DNA of 64,000 bases from Asanoa sp. WMMD1127 (GCF_029626225.1 NZ_JARUBP010000001.1:3968001-4032000), one strand, 5' to 3'. Shown: positions 28,015 to 36,178, counted from the first letter of the stretch. Translations and numbers: made by a program. Notes: generated by a model from the sequence alone, not told the origin.

Positions 28015-28091
28015 GCAAGAAAGTCTGACGAGCGACGACAAAGAAATCGAGCCGGTCCCTCCTGATGGGGAAATCGCTCTGATCTTCCGCT

Positions 28092-28113
28092 TAGACTGGA
28101 CCAGTGAGTCCAG
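28092..28113 (+). promoter_or_regulatory. tetR leaderless promoter overlapped by operator CTGGAC-N6-GTCCAG
   Basis: TAGACT (28092-28097) is 6 nt before GTG 28104. The inverted repeat CTGGAC (28096-28101) / GTCCAG (28108-28113) covers the predicted start site and start codon. The same TGGAC-N6-GTCCA pattern recurs at 28711-28726, before the aldo-keto reductase gene, which identifies it as the TetR operator. Confidence 0.7.
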
Positions 28114-28706
28114 AAGCAGGTCGGTCGCTCACCCGCAAAGGGGCCGCTACCCGGCAGCGGATCGTCGAGGGGGCCGCGGCTGAGGTTCGGGAGCGTGGTG
28201 CTGCCGCTGTGACGCTCGATGACGTGCGCGCGCGGACCGGCACCAGCAAGAGCCAGCTGTTCCACTACTTCCCCGGCGGCAAGGATGACCTCCTCCTCAC
28301 CGTCGCCCGGCACGAGTCGGCCAAGGTGCTTTCCGATCAGCAACCCCAGCTCGGCGATCTCACCTCCTGGCCCGCCTGGCGGGCCTGGCGTGACCGCGTG
28401 CTGGCCCGCTACCGCGCCCAGGGCACCGAGTGTCCGCTCAACAGCCTGATGTCGCAGATCGGCCGCAACACCCCGGGCGCCCGCGCCGTGACCAGCGAGC
28501 TGATCGACCAGTGGCAGCGCGAGATCGCCAACGGCATCCGGCACATGCAGGGCATCGGCGAGATCCGGGCGGGCCTCGACGCCGACGAGTCGGCGGCCGC
28601 TCTGCTTGCCGGCATCCAGGGTGGCGTCGCCGTGATGCTGGCGACCGGCCGCAGCACTCACCTCCAGGCCGCGCTCGATGTCGGGATCCAGAGCCTCAGG
28701 CGCTGA
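28104..28706 (+). CDS. TetR family repressor
   Basis: This 200-residue protein has the N-terminal TetR helix-turn-helix (TRQRIVEGAAAEVRERGAAA, LDDVRARTGTSKSQLFHYF) and a variable ligand domain with Cys (TECPLNSLMSQIG), characteristic of the YxaF/LmrA-like TetR_C subgroup. The start GTG 28104 is leaderless. Two copies of one inverted repeat, at its own start and before the downstream aldo-keto reductase, indicate that it represses both. Its inducer is probably a small lipophilic or quinone-type compound (inference from the group). Confidence 0.9.
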   Translation: MSPEAGRSLTRKGAATRQRIVEGAAAEVRERGAAAVTLDDVRARTGTSKSQLFHYFPGGKDDLLLTVARHESAKVLSDQQPQLGDLTSWPAWRAWRDRVLARYRAQGTECPLNSLMSQIGRNTPGARAVTSELIDQWQREIANGIRHMQGIGEIRAGLDADESAAALLAGIQGGVAVMLATGRSTHLQAALDVGIQSLRR

Positions 28707-28710
28707 TTTC

Positions 28711-28726
28711 TGGACTTGCGGGTCCA
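28711..28726 (+). promoter_or_regulatory. second TetR operator TGGAC-N6-GTCCA
   Basis: TGGAC (28711-28715) and GTCCA (28722-28726) with a 6-bp centre match the site over the tetR start. It lies 25 bp before the reductase ATG 28752 and 4 bp after the tetR stop. Confidence 0.65.
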
Positions 28727-28751
28727 ATTTTTGCGCGGCACGGTTGCCGGC

Positions 28752-29843
28752 ATGAACGACTACTACCTGCTCGGGCGCTCGGGTCTGCGGGTCAGCCGGC
28801 TCGCCCTCGGGACGATGAACTTCGGGGTCGCGGGCTTCCACGCCGCTTACGGCAGGACCGCGGCGGAGGCCGAGCCGATCTTCCGCCGGTACGTCGAGGC
28901 CGGCGGCAACCTGATCGACACCGCCGACTTCTACACCGCGGGCGAGAGTGAGCGGATCCTCGGGAAGCTCATGACGGGCGGCGTACGCGATCGCCTGGTT
29001 CTGACCAGCAAGTTCACCAACACCGTGGATCCGACCGACCCGAACGCCGGCGGCAACGGGCGTAAGCACATGATCCGTGCGGTCGAGGCGTCGCTGCGCC
29101 GGCTCGGCACCGACTACCTCGACCTCTACCTGCTGCACACGTGGGACCGGATCACGCCGATCGAGGAGGTGGTGCGGACCTTCGACGACCTCGTGCGGGC
29201 CGGCAAGATCCGCTACGCCGGCCTTTCCGACGTGCCCGCGTGGTACGCCGCCCGCGCCCAGACGTTCGCCGAGGCCAACGCGCTGACGCCGATGATCACC
29301 GTGCAGCTGCCGTACTCGCTGGTGGCGCGCGACATCGAAGCCGAGTTCACGGCGATGGCGCAGACCCTCGGGCTCGGCCTGACCGCGTGGAGCCCGGTCG
29401 GCGGCGGCCTGCTGACAGGCAAGTACCGCAGGTCCGCCGACGGCCTGACCGGCGAGGGGCGGCTCGGCCAGGGAGCTCACCGCCCGGTGAGCGAGCGCGA
29501 CTGGCGGGTGATCGAGGAGCTGGCGAAGGTCGCGGCGGAGCTCGACCGGCCCATGGCCCAGGTGGCGATCAACTGGGCGGCGACCCAGCCGGCCGTCGGC
29601 TCGGTGATCATCGGTGCCAGCAGCGTCACCCAGCTCGACAGCAACCTGGCCGCCCTGGACTTCGCGATCCCCGCCGACGCCCGCGCCCGCCTCGACGCGG
29701 CCGGCGCGCCCGACTGGGGTGCGCCGTACTCGATGTTCACGCCGGAATATCAGTCCTGGATCGTCAGCCCGGGCCTGGGCATCGGCGACAAGCCGGCCGG
29801 CTACGACCCTCCAGTGTGGAACGCGGCGGCCCGCGGAGCATGA
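28752..29843 (+). CDS. aldo/keto reductase
   Basis: This 363-residue TIM-barrel NADPH-dependent oxidoreductase carries the catalytic tetrad as Asp and Tyr in LIDTADFYTAGESE, Lys in VLTSKF and His in YLLHTWD. The cofactor region reads SVIIGASSVTQLDSNL. ATG 28752 is at GCCGGCATG with no good ribosome site. It is preceded by a copy of the TetR operator, so it is the repressor's likely target, reducing a toxic aldehyde or ketone. Its last codons form part of a bidirectional terminator hairpin. Confidence 0.9.
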   Translation: MNDYYLLGRSGLRVSRLALGTMNFGVAGFHAAYGRTAAEAEPIFRRYVEAGGNLIDTADFYTAGESERILGKLMTGGVRDRLVLTSKFTNTVDPTDPNAGGNGRKHMIRAVEASLRRLGTDYLDLYLLHTWDRITPIEEVVRTFDDLVRAGKIRYAGLSDVPAWYAARAQTFAEANALTPMITVQLPYSLVARDIEAEFTAMAQTLGLGLTAWSPVGGGLLTGKYRRSADGLTGEGRLGQGAHRPVSERDWRVIEELAKVAAELDRPMAQVAINWAATQPAVGSVIIGASSVTQLDSNLAALDFAIPADARARLDAAGAPDWGAPYSMFTPEYQSWIVSPGLGIGDKPAGYDPPVWNAAARGA

Positions 29844-29860
29844 AGCTCCACGGGCCGCCG
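29824..29860. terminator. bidirectional terminator between reductase and nuclease genes
   Basis: Two 16-nt arms (29824-29839 and 29845-29860) pair with a single mismatch around the 5-nt loop ATGAA. It overlaps the reductase 3' end and ends 3 bp before the stop of the convergent HNH gene. Confidence 0.75.
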
Positions 29861-29863
29861 GCC

Positions 29864-30502
29864 TCAGGAGGCGCAGGTGTTGAGCATCGTCTGCAGCGCC
29901 GACTTCTCCGACGACTGCAGGCGCAGGCCCCAGTAGTACTTGGAAGCGATCCACATCTTCGCGTACGTGCAGCGGTAGGCGGTCCGCGACGGCTGCCAGG
30001 TGGACGGGTCCTGGTCGCCCTTGGCCTGGTTGACGTTGTCGGTCACCGCGATCAGCTGCGGGCGCGACAGGTCGTTGGCGAACGCCTGCCGGCGGCTGGT
30101 GGTCCAGCTGTTCGCACCCGACCGCCAGGCCTCTGCCAGCGGCACGACGTGGTCGATGTCGACGTCCGCCGCGTTCGACCACGTGGCGCCGTCGTACGGG
30201 CTGTACCAGCTGCCCGACGTCGCCGCGCACGAGCTGCTGACCACGACGTTGCTGCCGTCGCGACGCAGCACCGTCTCGCGGGTGTTGCAGGCGCCGGAGA
30301 TGGTGATCCAGTGCGGGAACAGGTCGCGCGAGTAGCCGCTGGTCGAGCCCTGTGTCGCGACGGTGAGGGCGTTGAGCTGCGACTGGGCGCTCGCCTTCGA
30401 CGGGATGCCGGGCGGGGTCGCGCCGGCCGGCACGGCCGTCAGGGTGGCGACGGCGACCGCGGCCAGGGTCACCGCGGCCAGGGTGAGCCGGGATCGGAAC
30501 AT
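29864..30502 (-). CDS. secreted HNH endonuclease (DUF1524 type)
   Basis: This 212-residue exported nuclease has a signal peptide (LTLAAVTLAAVAVATLTAVPAGA), then the HNH core DIDHVVPLAEAWRSGA with the expected Asp-His. Typical downstream residues follow (NDLSRPQLIAVTDNVNQAKGDQDPSTWQP, YRCTYAKMWIASKYYWGL). Cys pairs (GACNTRE, SSCAATSG, YRCTYA, NTCAS) suggest disulfides. ATG 30502 follows GGAGG at 5 nt. These extracellular enzymes probably degrade DNA for nutrition or competition. Confidence 0.9.
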   Translation of the reverse strand: MFRSRLTLAAVTLAAVAVATLTAVPAGATPPGIPSKASAQSQLNALTVATQGSTSGYSRDLFPHWITISGACNTRETVLRRDGSNVVVSSSCAATSGSWYSPYDGATWSNAADVDIDHVVPLAEAWRSGANSWTTSRRQAFANDLSRPQLIAVTDNVNQAKGDQDPSTWQPSRTAYRCTYAKMWIASKYYWGLRLQSSEKSALQTMLNTCAS

Positions 30503-30578
30503 GGATGCCTCCAAGGGGGGTACGGAGGCATTGATCATCATCGAAAAGAGTGGCCGGGCGGTAGCCCTTGGTCGAACA

Positions 30579-31070
30579 TCAGGTCTTGTGGACCGCACGT
30601 TCTCCTTGCCCCGGTTTCCAGATGGTGACCGTGAGCTGACCACCGTCGATCGTGACCGAGGACCCACCGGTCAGCTCGGCGACGTAGAACGGGTCGAACT
30701 CCTGGCCGCGCAGGTCGAAGCCGCTCTCGGCGAAGAGCATGTCGGCGAACCGTTGGTGCAGCGCGGTGTCCTGCTCGTTGCGCACGGCGCCGAACAGCTT
30801 CACGTCGCCCTCGCCGACGTGCGGGTCCACTGTGGCCGTGTGCAGGCAGAAACGCCCGTCCCGGGCCAGGTCGCGGAACTTCGTGGTGTGCGGCATGCCG
30901 ACCAGCAGCAGCCGGCCCTCGAAGACCCGCGGCTCGATCGGGCTGATCCGCGGCGAGCCGTCGGCCCGCACGGTGGCGAGCAGGCACAGGTTGCCGGTGG
31001 CGGCGTGCCGCCGCTGGAAGATCTCGGCGATCCGCGGGGCCTCGTCGAGGAACTGCTGCCAACTGGCCAT
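30579..31070 (-). CDS. pyridoxamine 5'-phosphate oxidase-like FMN-binding protein
   Basis: This 163-residue split-barrel protein has LCLLATVRADGSPRISPIEPRVFEGRLLLVGMPHTTKFRDLARDG in the family order (the flavin/F420-binding half), then FCLHTATVDPHVGEGDVKLFG. Members bind FMN, F420 or heme, and many have unknown substrates. A perfect -10 TATGAT (31084-31079) lies 8 nt before ATG 31070, so the mRNA is probably leaderless. It is separated from the nuclease gene by 76 bp. Confidence 0.87.
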   Translation of the reverse strand: MASWQQFLDEAPRIAEIFQRRHAATGNLCLLATVRADGSPRISPIEPRVFEGRLLLVGMPHTTKFRDLARDGRFCLHTATVDPHVGEGDVKLFGAVRNEQDTALHQRFADMLFAESGFDLRGQEFDPFYVAELTGGSSVTIDGGQLTVTIWKPGQGERAVHKT

Positions 31071-31078
31071 GGCCCGGC

Positions 31079-31084
31079 ATCATA
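31079..31084 (-). promoter_or_regulatory. -10 TATGAT of the PNPOx-like gene
   Basis: TATGAT on the minus strand ends 8 nt before ATG 31070. No Shine-Dalgarno site fits between, consistent with a leaderless or near-leaderless mRNA. Confidence 0.5.
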
Positions 31085-31111
31085 GCGATGCCGGGGCATG
31101 GTCGGACAGGG

Positions 31112-31623
31112 TCAGTCCACCGTGGGTGGTGCGGTGCGGGGGCCCCGGAAGCGCCGGCGTACGGGTTGCTGGTGTAGCTGCGCGAGACGCCACCGGGGAT
31201 CGTGAAGTACTCGGACACCAGCTTCGCCGGACGCGAAGATGTCGACCAGCTTGTAGCGCACGTCGTTGCCGTCACTCGGCGCCTCGGCCACTGTGGACGG
31301 ATAGAGGACCAGCCCGTCACCGTTGATGGCGAACTGCTGATAGGCCTTGAGGCCGTGCCCCTGCGCCTCCTGGGCGGTCACCGGGTGGGTGAAGGCGTCG
31401 TGGGGCGACGACTGGGGCTGGAGCGTGCCGTCGACGCTCTCGCGCCCGCTGGTCCAGGTGCCGCCCACCGGCGTGTACGACTAGAAGCCGCTGTGCGCCA
31501 CGGTCACGGCGCCGCGGAGCACACCGTACGTCGATCCGTCACGCTCGATCGCGAGCAGCATGCCTTCGCCGTCGTGCTGACCGTCAGGGCAGCGACCGCC
31601 GCCGTGAGCCTCCTGTCACGCAT
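31112..31623 (-). pseudogene. decayed gene for a small secreted protein
   Basis: On the minus strand a signal peptide (MRDRRLTAAVAALTVSTTAKA, from ATG 31623) is out of frame with the next segment, LLAIERDGSTYGVLRGAVTV. That ends at TAG 31483-31481. The same frame resumes with SYTPVGGTWTSGRESVDG through YKLVDIFASG (to ~31235). Then a second frameshift moves to KLVSEYFTIPGG and SRSYTSNPYA, with no proper end. Two frameshifts plus one stop in an otherwise coherent protein are strong evidence for a dead gene. I cannot name the family; the phrase about YPSTVAEAP looks conserved. Confidence 0.65.
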
Positions 31624-31693
31624 GTGTGCTCCCGCGTCCGGAGTGGCGGGACCACCTCGGATCCTTGGGCCGGCAGGCGATTCGAAGCAAGCT

Positions 31694-33052
31694 CTAACGC
31701 CGGATGCGCCGCCGGAGCGACCGTGCGCCGACGTCGATCTGGCGGCGGATGACCGACGGCGTGAACCGGCGCAGGGGCCGCGACGGCTCGGGGCGCGGCC
31801 GGGTCATGGCGGGCGATACCGACTCCGTGTCCGGGTCCAGGTCGTTGATCAAGCGGTCGATGTGGCCGACCAGCGCGCCGTTGACCCGCCAGATCGCCGG
31901 CTCGGTCTTGGCGTCCTCCTGGAGCTGGAAGGTCGTCTCGTCGCGCAGGAACCGGGCCCGGCGCAGGGCATGCCGCAGCGGCTCCGGGCTCGGTGGCGCC
32001 GCCGTCACGTCGGAGGCCAGCACGACGCCGAACGCGAACACCGCGTCCGCGATCGCGTCGAGCAGGCGGGACAGGCTCAGTGACACCCACGGACCGGGTG
32101 GGTGCTTGCCGGCCTCCCCGGACCGGCGGTCGAGCAGCGCACGGGCCACGCCGCGCAGGGAGATCGCCGAGAACTCCAGCGCGGTGAGCCCGGGACGCAT
32201 GGTGACCGGGATGTGCGCGGTGCGAACGGCGCGCGGGTTCAGCCGTACGCTGTCCTCCGCCTGCGCCAGGGCGTCGCGCGCCGTGTTGATCAGCGACTCG
32301 ACGTTGCGGGCACGGCGCAGCCCCTCGGCCCCGCGTTCGGGGGTCCAGTCCGACTGCACCCAGCCCGCCATGTCGCGCAGCTGCTTGCCTATCTCGGCCG
32401 CGAGCGTGCCGATGGCGTTGCCGGCGGGCTGCACGTAGACCCGCGGCAGAGTGACGCTGACCAGCACAGCGACGGCGGCGCCGACCAGGGTCTCGTAGAC
32501 CCGTTCCATGCCGACGTCGGTGCTACCGGCGACCGCGAGCACCAGCATCGCGGAGATCGGCACCTCGAGGGCATGGTCACCGAGCCGCAGGGCGTACGCG
32601 ACGATCATGGCCATCGCCACGGTGATGCCGAGGCTCCACCAGTTGAGGCCGAAGACGCTGGAGAGGACCACCGCGACCAGCACGCCGGCGACGACGCTGC
32701 CGGCGCGTTCGAACCCTGAGCGGATGCTCTTGATCGGCGTGATCTGGACGACCAGCAGGGCGGTCAGCGCGGCGACGATCGGCGGCTCGGTGCCCGGCAG
32801 CCCCTCGGCCAGCACGAACGACAGGACGGTGGCGAGCACCACCTTGATCGTCCGTAGGCCCGGGACCGGCTCCTGCCCGCGCAGCCGTGCCCAGAGGCGG
32901 CGCTTGCGCGAGGCGGTCGGCGCGACGTCGGCGGGTTCGGCCGGGCCCAGCAGGTCACCGGTGATGCGGACGCTTTCGCTCGCGATTCGGCGCGCCCTGG
33001 CCGTGGGCCGGGCGACCGCGCCCGACCGTCCATGTCGCGAGCCCCTCGACAT
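31694..33052 (-). CDS. FUSC/aromatic acid exporter family membrane protein
   Basis: This 452-residue protein has about six membrane helices between residues ~65 and 210 (TIKVVLATVLSFVLAEGLPG, VAALTALLVVQI, VVAGVLVAVVLSSVFGL, ITVAMAMIVAYAL, ISAMLVLAVAGS). The motif TPIKSIRSGFERAGSVVAGV matches the ArAE/FUSC signature (GxxRxxGTxxG-like). The C-terminal ~240 residues are cytoplasmic and helical. ATG 33052 follows GGAGGGG. It probably exports aromatic or other toxic organic acids. Confidence 0.85.
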   Translation of the reverse strand: MSRGSRHGRSGAVARPTARARRIASESVRITGDLLGPAEPADVAPTASRKRRLWARLRGQEPVPGLRTIKVVLATVLSFVLAEGLPGTEPPIVAALTALLVVQITPIKSIRSGFERAGSVVAGVLVAVVLSSVFGLNWWSLGITVAMAMIVAYALRLGDHALEVPISAMLVLAVAGSTDVGMERVYETLVGAAVAVLVSVTLPRVYVQPAGNAIGTLAAEIGKQLRDMAGWVQSDWTPERGAEGLRRARNVESLINTARDALAQAEDSVRLNPRAVRTAHIPVTMRPGLTALEFSAISLRGVARALLDRRSGEAGKHPPGPWVSLSLSRLLDAIADAVFAFGVVLASDVTAAPPSPEPLRHALRRARFLRDETTFQLQEDAKTEPAIWRVNGALVGHIDRLINDLDPDTESVSPAMTRPRPEPSRPLRRFTPSVIRRQIDVGARSLRRRIRR

Positions 33053-33251
33053 GCCCCTCCCGGCCTGTTGTCACAACTGACCGAGTTTACCGGCGGGGCC
33101 CCCGTCCCGGGCTGTGGTCGCGCGGGAGAGGGCCCCTGGATGCGGACTGCCGGAGGCTCAGCCGCAGTGGTCCGGTGCTGTCACACCGTACGGACTGAGC
33201 CATGATCCTGCAAGAAGTTTATCTATCCCTTGCAAGAACCGGACTGCAGTT

Positions 33252-33265
33252 GCATTCGGGAATGC
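33252..33265. promoter_or_regulatory. inverted repeat GCATTC-GG-GAATGC upstream of bL36
   Basis: A perfect 6-bp-arm palindrome lies 57 bp before ATG 33323. It does not resemble the Zur boxes I know, which are AT-rich and contain ATGAAAATCAT-like cores. It sits in the 270-bp gap between the FUSC and bL36 genes, in which I recognise nothing else beyond two TGCAAGAA direct repeats near 33210-33240. Confidence 0.4.
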
Positions 33266-33322
33266 GCAGGGTGGTCATTGCGTTGCGCTGACCGCACGTC
33301 AACAACGGGAAGAAGGCTTCTG

Positions 33323-33445
33323 ATGAAGGTCCGTGCCTCATTGCGTTCCCTGCGCTGCAAGCCCGGCGCGAAGGTCGTCCGGCGCCGCAACCGGATCATG
33401 GTGCTTAACCGGAAGAACCCGCGCTGGAGCGGCCGTCAGGGCTGA
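33323..33445 (+). CDS. rpmJ: 50S ribosomal protein bL36, zinc-independent paralogue
   Basis: The 40-residue protein [20 protein letters not shown] and onwards ([20 protein letters not shown]) is bL36 of the class that lacks the C-x2-C/C-x4-H zinc ribbon; only one Cys is left. Such copies replace the zinc-binding form when zinc is scarce and are usually Zur-controlled in actinobacteria. It stands alone, far from any ribosomal operon. The site GGGAAGAAGG precedes the ATG. Its end overlaps the convergent methyltransferase gene by 10 bp. Confidence 0.92.
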   Translation: MKVRASLRSLRCKPGAKVVRRRNRIMVLNRKNPRWSGRQG

Positions 33446-34167
33446 CCTTTCACACCGATGAAGAACGTTCGTGGCGGGCGGTCCTCCGAGGTTTCCTCGG
33501 TGACCGCCCGCGGCGCGTATCCGGCCTCGTGCAGCAGCCGGAGCCAGGTGTCCGTCGGGAACAGGCCGGTTTCGTGGGTCTCGTCGACCGCGCGGCACCG
33601 GCCGGTCTCGTCGCGCAGCAGGAACGCGTACGCCGTCAGGATCGTGGTGTCCGTGGGGTCCGGGTCGTAGGACCAGCTGAGATAGCGGGCGCCGCGACCG
33701 TCTGGCGCGTCGATGCCGCCGTGGTCGGTCTCGGGCGCGAAGGTCTCGGTGGTGGCGTCGGGGACGAAGACGGCCCGCCCGTGCGGTCTGGTGTGCGCGA
33801 AGGCGGTCGCGACGGCCTGCCGCAGGTCGGCCTCGGAGGTCATGTAGTCGACCGCGTCATGCACGAACACGGCGTCGAACTGTTGATCCAGCCGGACGGT
33901 GCGCATGTCGCCCCGATGGTGCACGAGCTCCGGGTTGATCTTCTGCGACTGCGCCAACATGCCGGGCGCCAGGTCCACCAACGTGAGATCAAAGTGCTTC
34001 TTGAGGTGTACGGCGTTGTGCCCGCCACCGCTCCCCAGCTCCAGCACCGTGGTGGTGGCGTCCCCCAGCAGCGTGGCCGCGAAGGCCGCCTCCTCGGCGT
34101 AGTCCTCCGCGGGCGAGATCAGCGGCCACCAGGGGGCGAGATCGCCGTAAAACCGATGCTCGGTCAC
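33436..34167 (-). CDS. class I SAM-dependent methyltransferase
   Basis: This 243-residue Rossmann methyltransferase has motif [17 protein letters not shown], acidic motif [16 protein letters not shown], motif III HHRGDM and motif [15 protein letters not shown]. The start is GTG 34167, with GGAG almost abutting it. The substrate is not evident, and it lacks any transmembrane part. It lies between the bL36 gene and the tRNA cluster. Confidence 0.85.
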   Translation of the reverse strand: MTEHRFYGDLAPWWPLISPAEDYAEEAAFAATLLGDATTTVLELGSGGGHNAVHLKKHFDLTLVDLAPGMLAQSQKINPELVHHRGDMRTVRLDQQFDAVFVHDAVDYMTSEADLRQAVATAFAHTRPHGRAVFVPDATTETFAPETDHGGIDAPDGRGARYLSWSYDPDPTDTTILTAYAFLLRDETGRCRAVDETHETGLFPTDTWLRLLHEAGYAPRAVTEETSEDRPPRTFFIGVKGQP

Positions 34168-34316
34168 GCCTCCATTGTGGTGACGCTGTCGCCTCTATTT
34201 TCTGGTGCCCGATTTGTCGGGTTGGTCGCGCCGACGCGCCAGGGGTACCCCGAGTTGGCAGTTGCCGGGAGGCTCGGCTAAAGTTCTCATCCGTCGCCAG
34301 GAACAACAAGCGACAT

Positions 34317-34389
34317 GCGGACGTAGCGCAGTTGGTAGCGCATCACCTTGCCAAGGTGAGGGTCGCGGGTTCGAGTCCCGTCGTCCGCT
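34317..34389 (+). tRNA. tRNA-Gly (GCC)
   Basis: The acceptor stem GCGGACG/CGTCCGC (34317-34323 with 34382-34388) closes the cloverleaf. The anticodon arm CACCTTGCCAAGGTG displays GCC, and the T-arm is GCGGGTTCGAGTCCCGT. Discriminator T34389; CCA is not encoded. First of three clustered tRNA genes. Confidence 0.95.
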
Positions 34390-34411
34390 CGGCACGTCGA
34401 GGGTTCACCTC

Positions 34412-34482
34412 GGTGGAGTGGCCGAGAGGCGAGGCAACGGCCTGCAAAGCCGTCTACACGGGTTCAAATCCCGTCTCCACCT
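34412..34482 (+). tRNA. tRNA-Cys (GCA)
   Basis: The acceptor GGTGGAG/CTCCACC (34412-34418 with 34475-34481) encloses an anticodon arm ACGGCCTGCAAAGCCGT with anticodon GCA and a T-arm ACGGGTTCAAATCCCGT. It is 71 nt with discriminator T; CCA is not encoded. Confidence 0.95.
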
Positions 34483-34495
34483 CGCACAACAGCGA

Positions 34496-34570
34496 GGGCG
34501 ATTGGCGCAGTGGGAGCGCGCTTCCTTGACACGGAAGAGGTCACTGGTTCAAACCCAGTATCGCCCACCA
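34496..34570 (+). tRNA. tRNA-Val (GAC)
   Basis: The acceptor GGGCGAT/ATCGCCC (34496-34502 with 34560-34566) encloses anticodon arm CTTCCTTGACACGGAAG with anticodon GAC and T-arm ACTGGTTCAAACCCAGT. Discriminator A, and CCA (34568-34570) is encoded, unlike in the other two. Confidence 0.95.
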
Positions 34571-34656
34571 GTTCAGAGGCCATGACCGATCGAAGGTCAT
34601 GGCCTCTTTCGCATCCCGAGTGAGCACGGTCCCTGACGTGCTCAGCCTCACAACTG

Positions 34657-34693
34657 GTCCAATCATTGGACTGTCCCGTCCTTGGACTATACG
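34657..34693 (+). promoter_or_regulatory. promoter of the SMP-30-like gene with operator GTCCAAT-C-ATTGGAC
   Basis: TTGGAC (34666-34671), 16 nt, TATACG (34688-34693) form a good promoter. The perfect 15-bp palindrome GTCCAATCATTGGAC (34657-34671) covers the -35, the usual place for a repressor. TTGGAC repeats once more at 34682-34687. Confidence 0.6.
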
Positions 34694-34765
34694 GTTCTGG
34701 GCGTGAGTTGGTGCCCCTGACGCGGCTGGACGTCGCTGAACATCGCCCAGTTGGGAGGAACTGCC

Positions 34766-35647
34766 ATGTCGAAGAAGTTCAGGGCCGAGGAAGTGGCTTC
34801 GGGGTTCGGGTTTCTCGAAGGTCCGCGGTGGCGTGGGGGAAAACTGTGGGCCTCCGACTTCAACAGGCACCAGGTGTTCGTCATCGATCCGGGCACCGGC
34901 TCTGTCGACCCCGTAGGCAAGGTGCCGCACCAGCCGTCGGGGTTGGCGTTCTCCTCGCGTGGCGACGTGTTCGTGGTGTCGATGGTCGACCGGCAAGTGC
35001 TTCGCCTGCGGGACGGCGCCTTCGAGCCCTTCGCCGACCTGTCGGGTTTTACGCCGCACTGGCTCAACGACATGGTGGTCGACTCGGCCGACCGCTTGTT
35101 CGTTTCCAGCTTCGGCTTGACGCTCGGGGGTGACCCGACGTTGGCGCCCGCTCCGATCGTCCGGGTGGACCCGGACGGGTCGGCGACCGTGGTGAGCACG
35201 GACCTCACCTTTCCGAACGGATTGGTGTTCAACGCCAATGGATCCACGCTGTACGTGGCGGACACGTTCGGCGCCCGACTGGCCACCTACGCCGTGTCGG
35301 CCGAGGGCGCGTTGTCGCTGGTCTCCTTCCACGACTTCGCTCCGGCCACGCACCAATCCTGGGACGCCGGGTGGGAATCTCGCGACTTCCTGCCAGACGG
35401 GCTCGCCAGTGACAGCAGCGGACGGGTCTGGGCCGCGAACGCCAACGGGAGCAGCGTTGCGTGGGTCGAGCCGGCTACCGGCGACTCGGCGATCGTCGAT
35501 GTCGAGGGTTTGGGTCCCGACGAGCGGGTCTACGCGTTGGCCTTCGACGAAGCGGACAACCTTTTCGCCTGTGTCGCTCCGCGCGTCGGGACGTGGGATA
35601 TCGAGCGCGAGTTCCCGTCGCGTCTCGTGCGGCTCCACCGAATCTAG
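34766..35647 (+). CDS. SMP-30/gluconolactonase-like beta-propeller protein
   Basis: This 293-residue protein of the six-bladed propeller family has GFLEGPRWRGGKLWASDF as the first metal-binding Glu segment, PSGLAFSSRGDVFV, LNDMVVDSADRLFVSSF, FPNGLVFNANGSTLYVADTF and the late DGLASDSSGRVWAAN. Family members hydrolyse sugar or other lactones with a divalent metal. ATG 34766 follows GGAGG. The gene stands alone behind the tRNA cluster, with its own repressed-looking promoter. The regulator is not adjacent. Confidence 0.87.
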   Translation: MSKKFRAEEVASGFGFLEGPRWRGGKLWASDFNRHQVFVIDPGTGSVDPVGKVPHQPSGLAFSSRGDVFVVSMVDRQVLRLRDGAFEPFADLSGFTPHWLNDMVVDSADRLFVSSFGLTLGGDPTLAPAPIVRVDPDGSATVVSTDLTFPNGLVFNANGSTLYVADTFGARLATYAVSAEGALSLVSFHDFAPATHQSWDAGWESRDFLPDGLASDSSGRVWAANANGSSVAWVEPATGDSAIVDVEGLGPDERVYALAFDEADNLFACVAPRVGTWDIEREFPSRLVRLHRI

Positions 35648-35758
35648 TTCGCGAGCCGCGCCGACCGCGTCCTGGAGCCCCGGAGGGCTCGCGGACGTCA
35701 CCTGATCGTTCTTGGCCAGGTGAGGCCAGGAACCCGGCTGCGCGAGCGACGGCCGACG

Positions 35759-36178
35759 CTAGCCGGGCTCGTCATCGACGTGGACGGCGTCAGCGGGCGG
35801 CCCGGGGACGACCCGGATCGTCCAACCGGTGCCGTGCCCGGTGAGCTCCACCAGCAGCCAGCCGCGCCCGTCGTTGGCCGGCACCCGCACCTCGGTGAGC
35901 GCGGACATGTCGGCGCGCGTCACGGTCGCCGGCAGGCGAAAGGCCACCCGGGCTCGCGGATCCGCGAGCGCGAGCGGGCCCTCGCGCGGCTCCGGCGGCC
36001 GGCGGCGCCGTCGCGCGAACACGTCGCGGAGCTTCGCGTAGACGTCGTCGCCGGCCCTGCCGGCCAGAGCCTGCAGGAACGGCGCGATCGCCGAGCCCGT
36101 GAGGACGCCGAGGAGCAGCTCGCCCGTCCCGCGTTCGCCGCCCCATCCCGGCGCGGGCGACCCGTCGTCTGTCGGCAT
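35759..36178 (-). CDS. small CHAT-neighbour hypothetical protein
   Basis: This 139-residue protein has an N-terminal segment GELLLGVLTGSAIAPFLQALAGRAGDDVYAKLRDVFARRRRR, a hydrophobic helix followed by a basic stretch, and a C-terminal part that looks beta-rich (ALTEVRVPANDGRGWLLVELTG). I recall similar small proteins next to conflict-type effectors in actinomycetes but cannot name a family. It is divergent from the large CHAT gene, 63 bp apart, and is its most likely partner (inference). Confidence 0.6.
   Translation of the reverse strand: MPTDDGSPAPGWGGERGTGELLLGVLTGSAIAPFLQALAGRAGDDVYAKLRDVFARRRRRPPEPREGPLALADPRARVAFRLPATVTRADMSALTEVRVPANDGRGWLLVELTGHGTGWTIRVVPGPPADAVHVDDEPG

Noticed and set aside
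28041-28047. ATT or TTG start for the first CHAT gene, near AGGAGGG
   Set aside because: The codons between it and GTG 28014 (AGA, CTT, TCT) are rare here, suggesting non-coding sequence; not excluded, however.
34571-34656. Phage attachment site after tRNA-Val
   Set aside because: No repeat of the tRNA 3' end and no integrase gene were found in the window.
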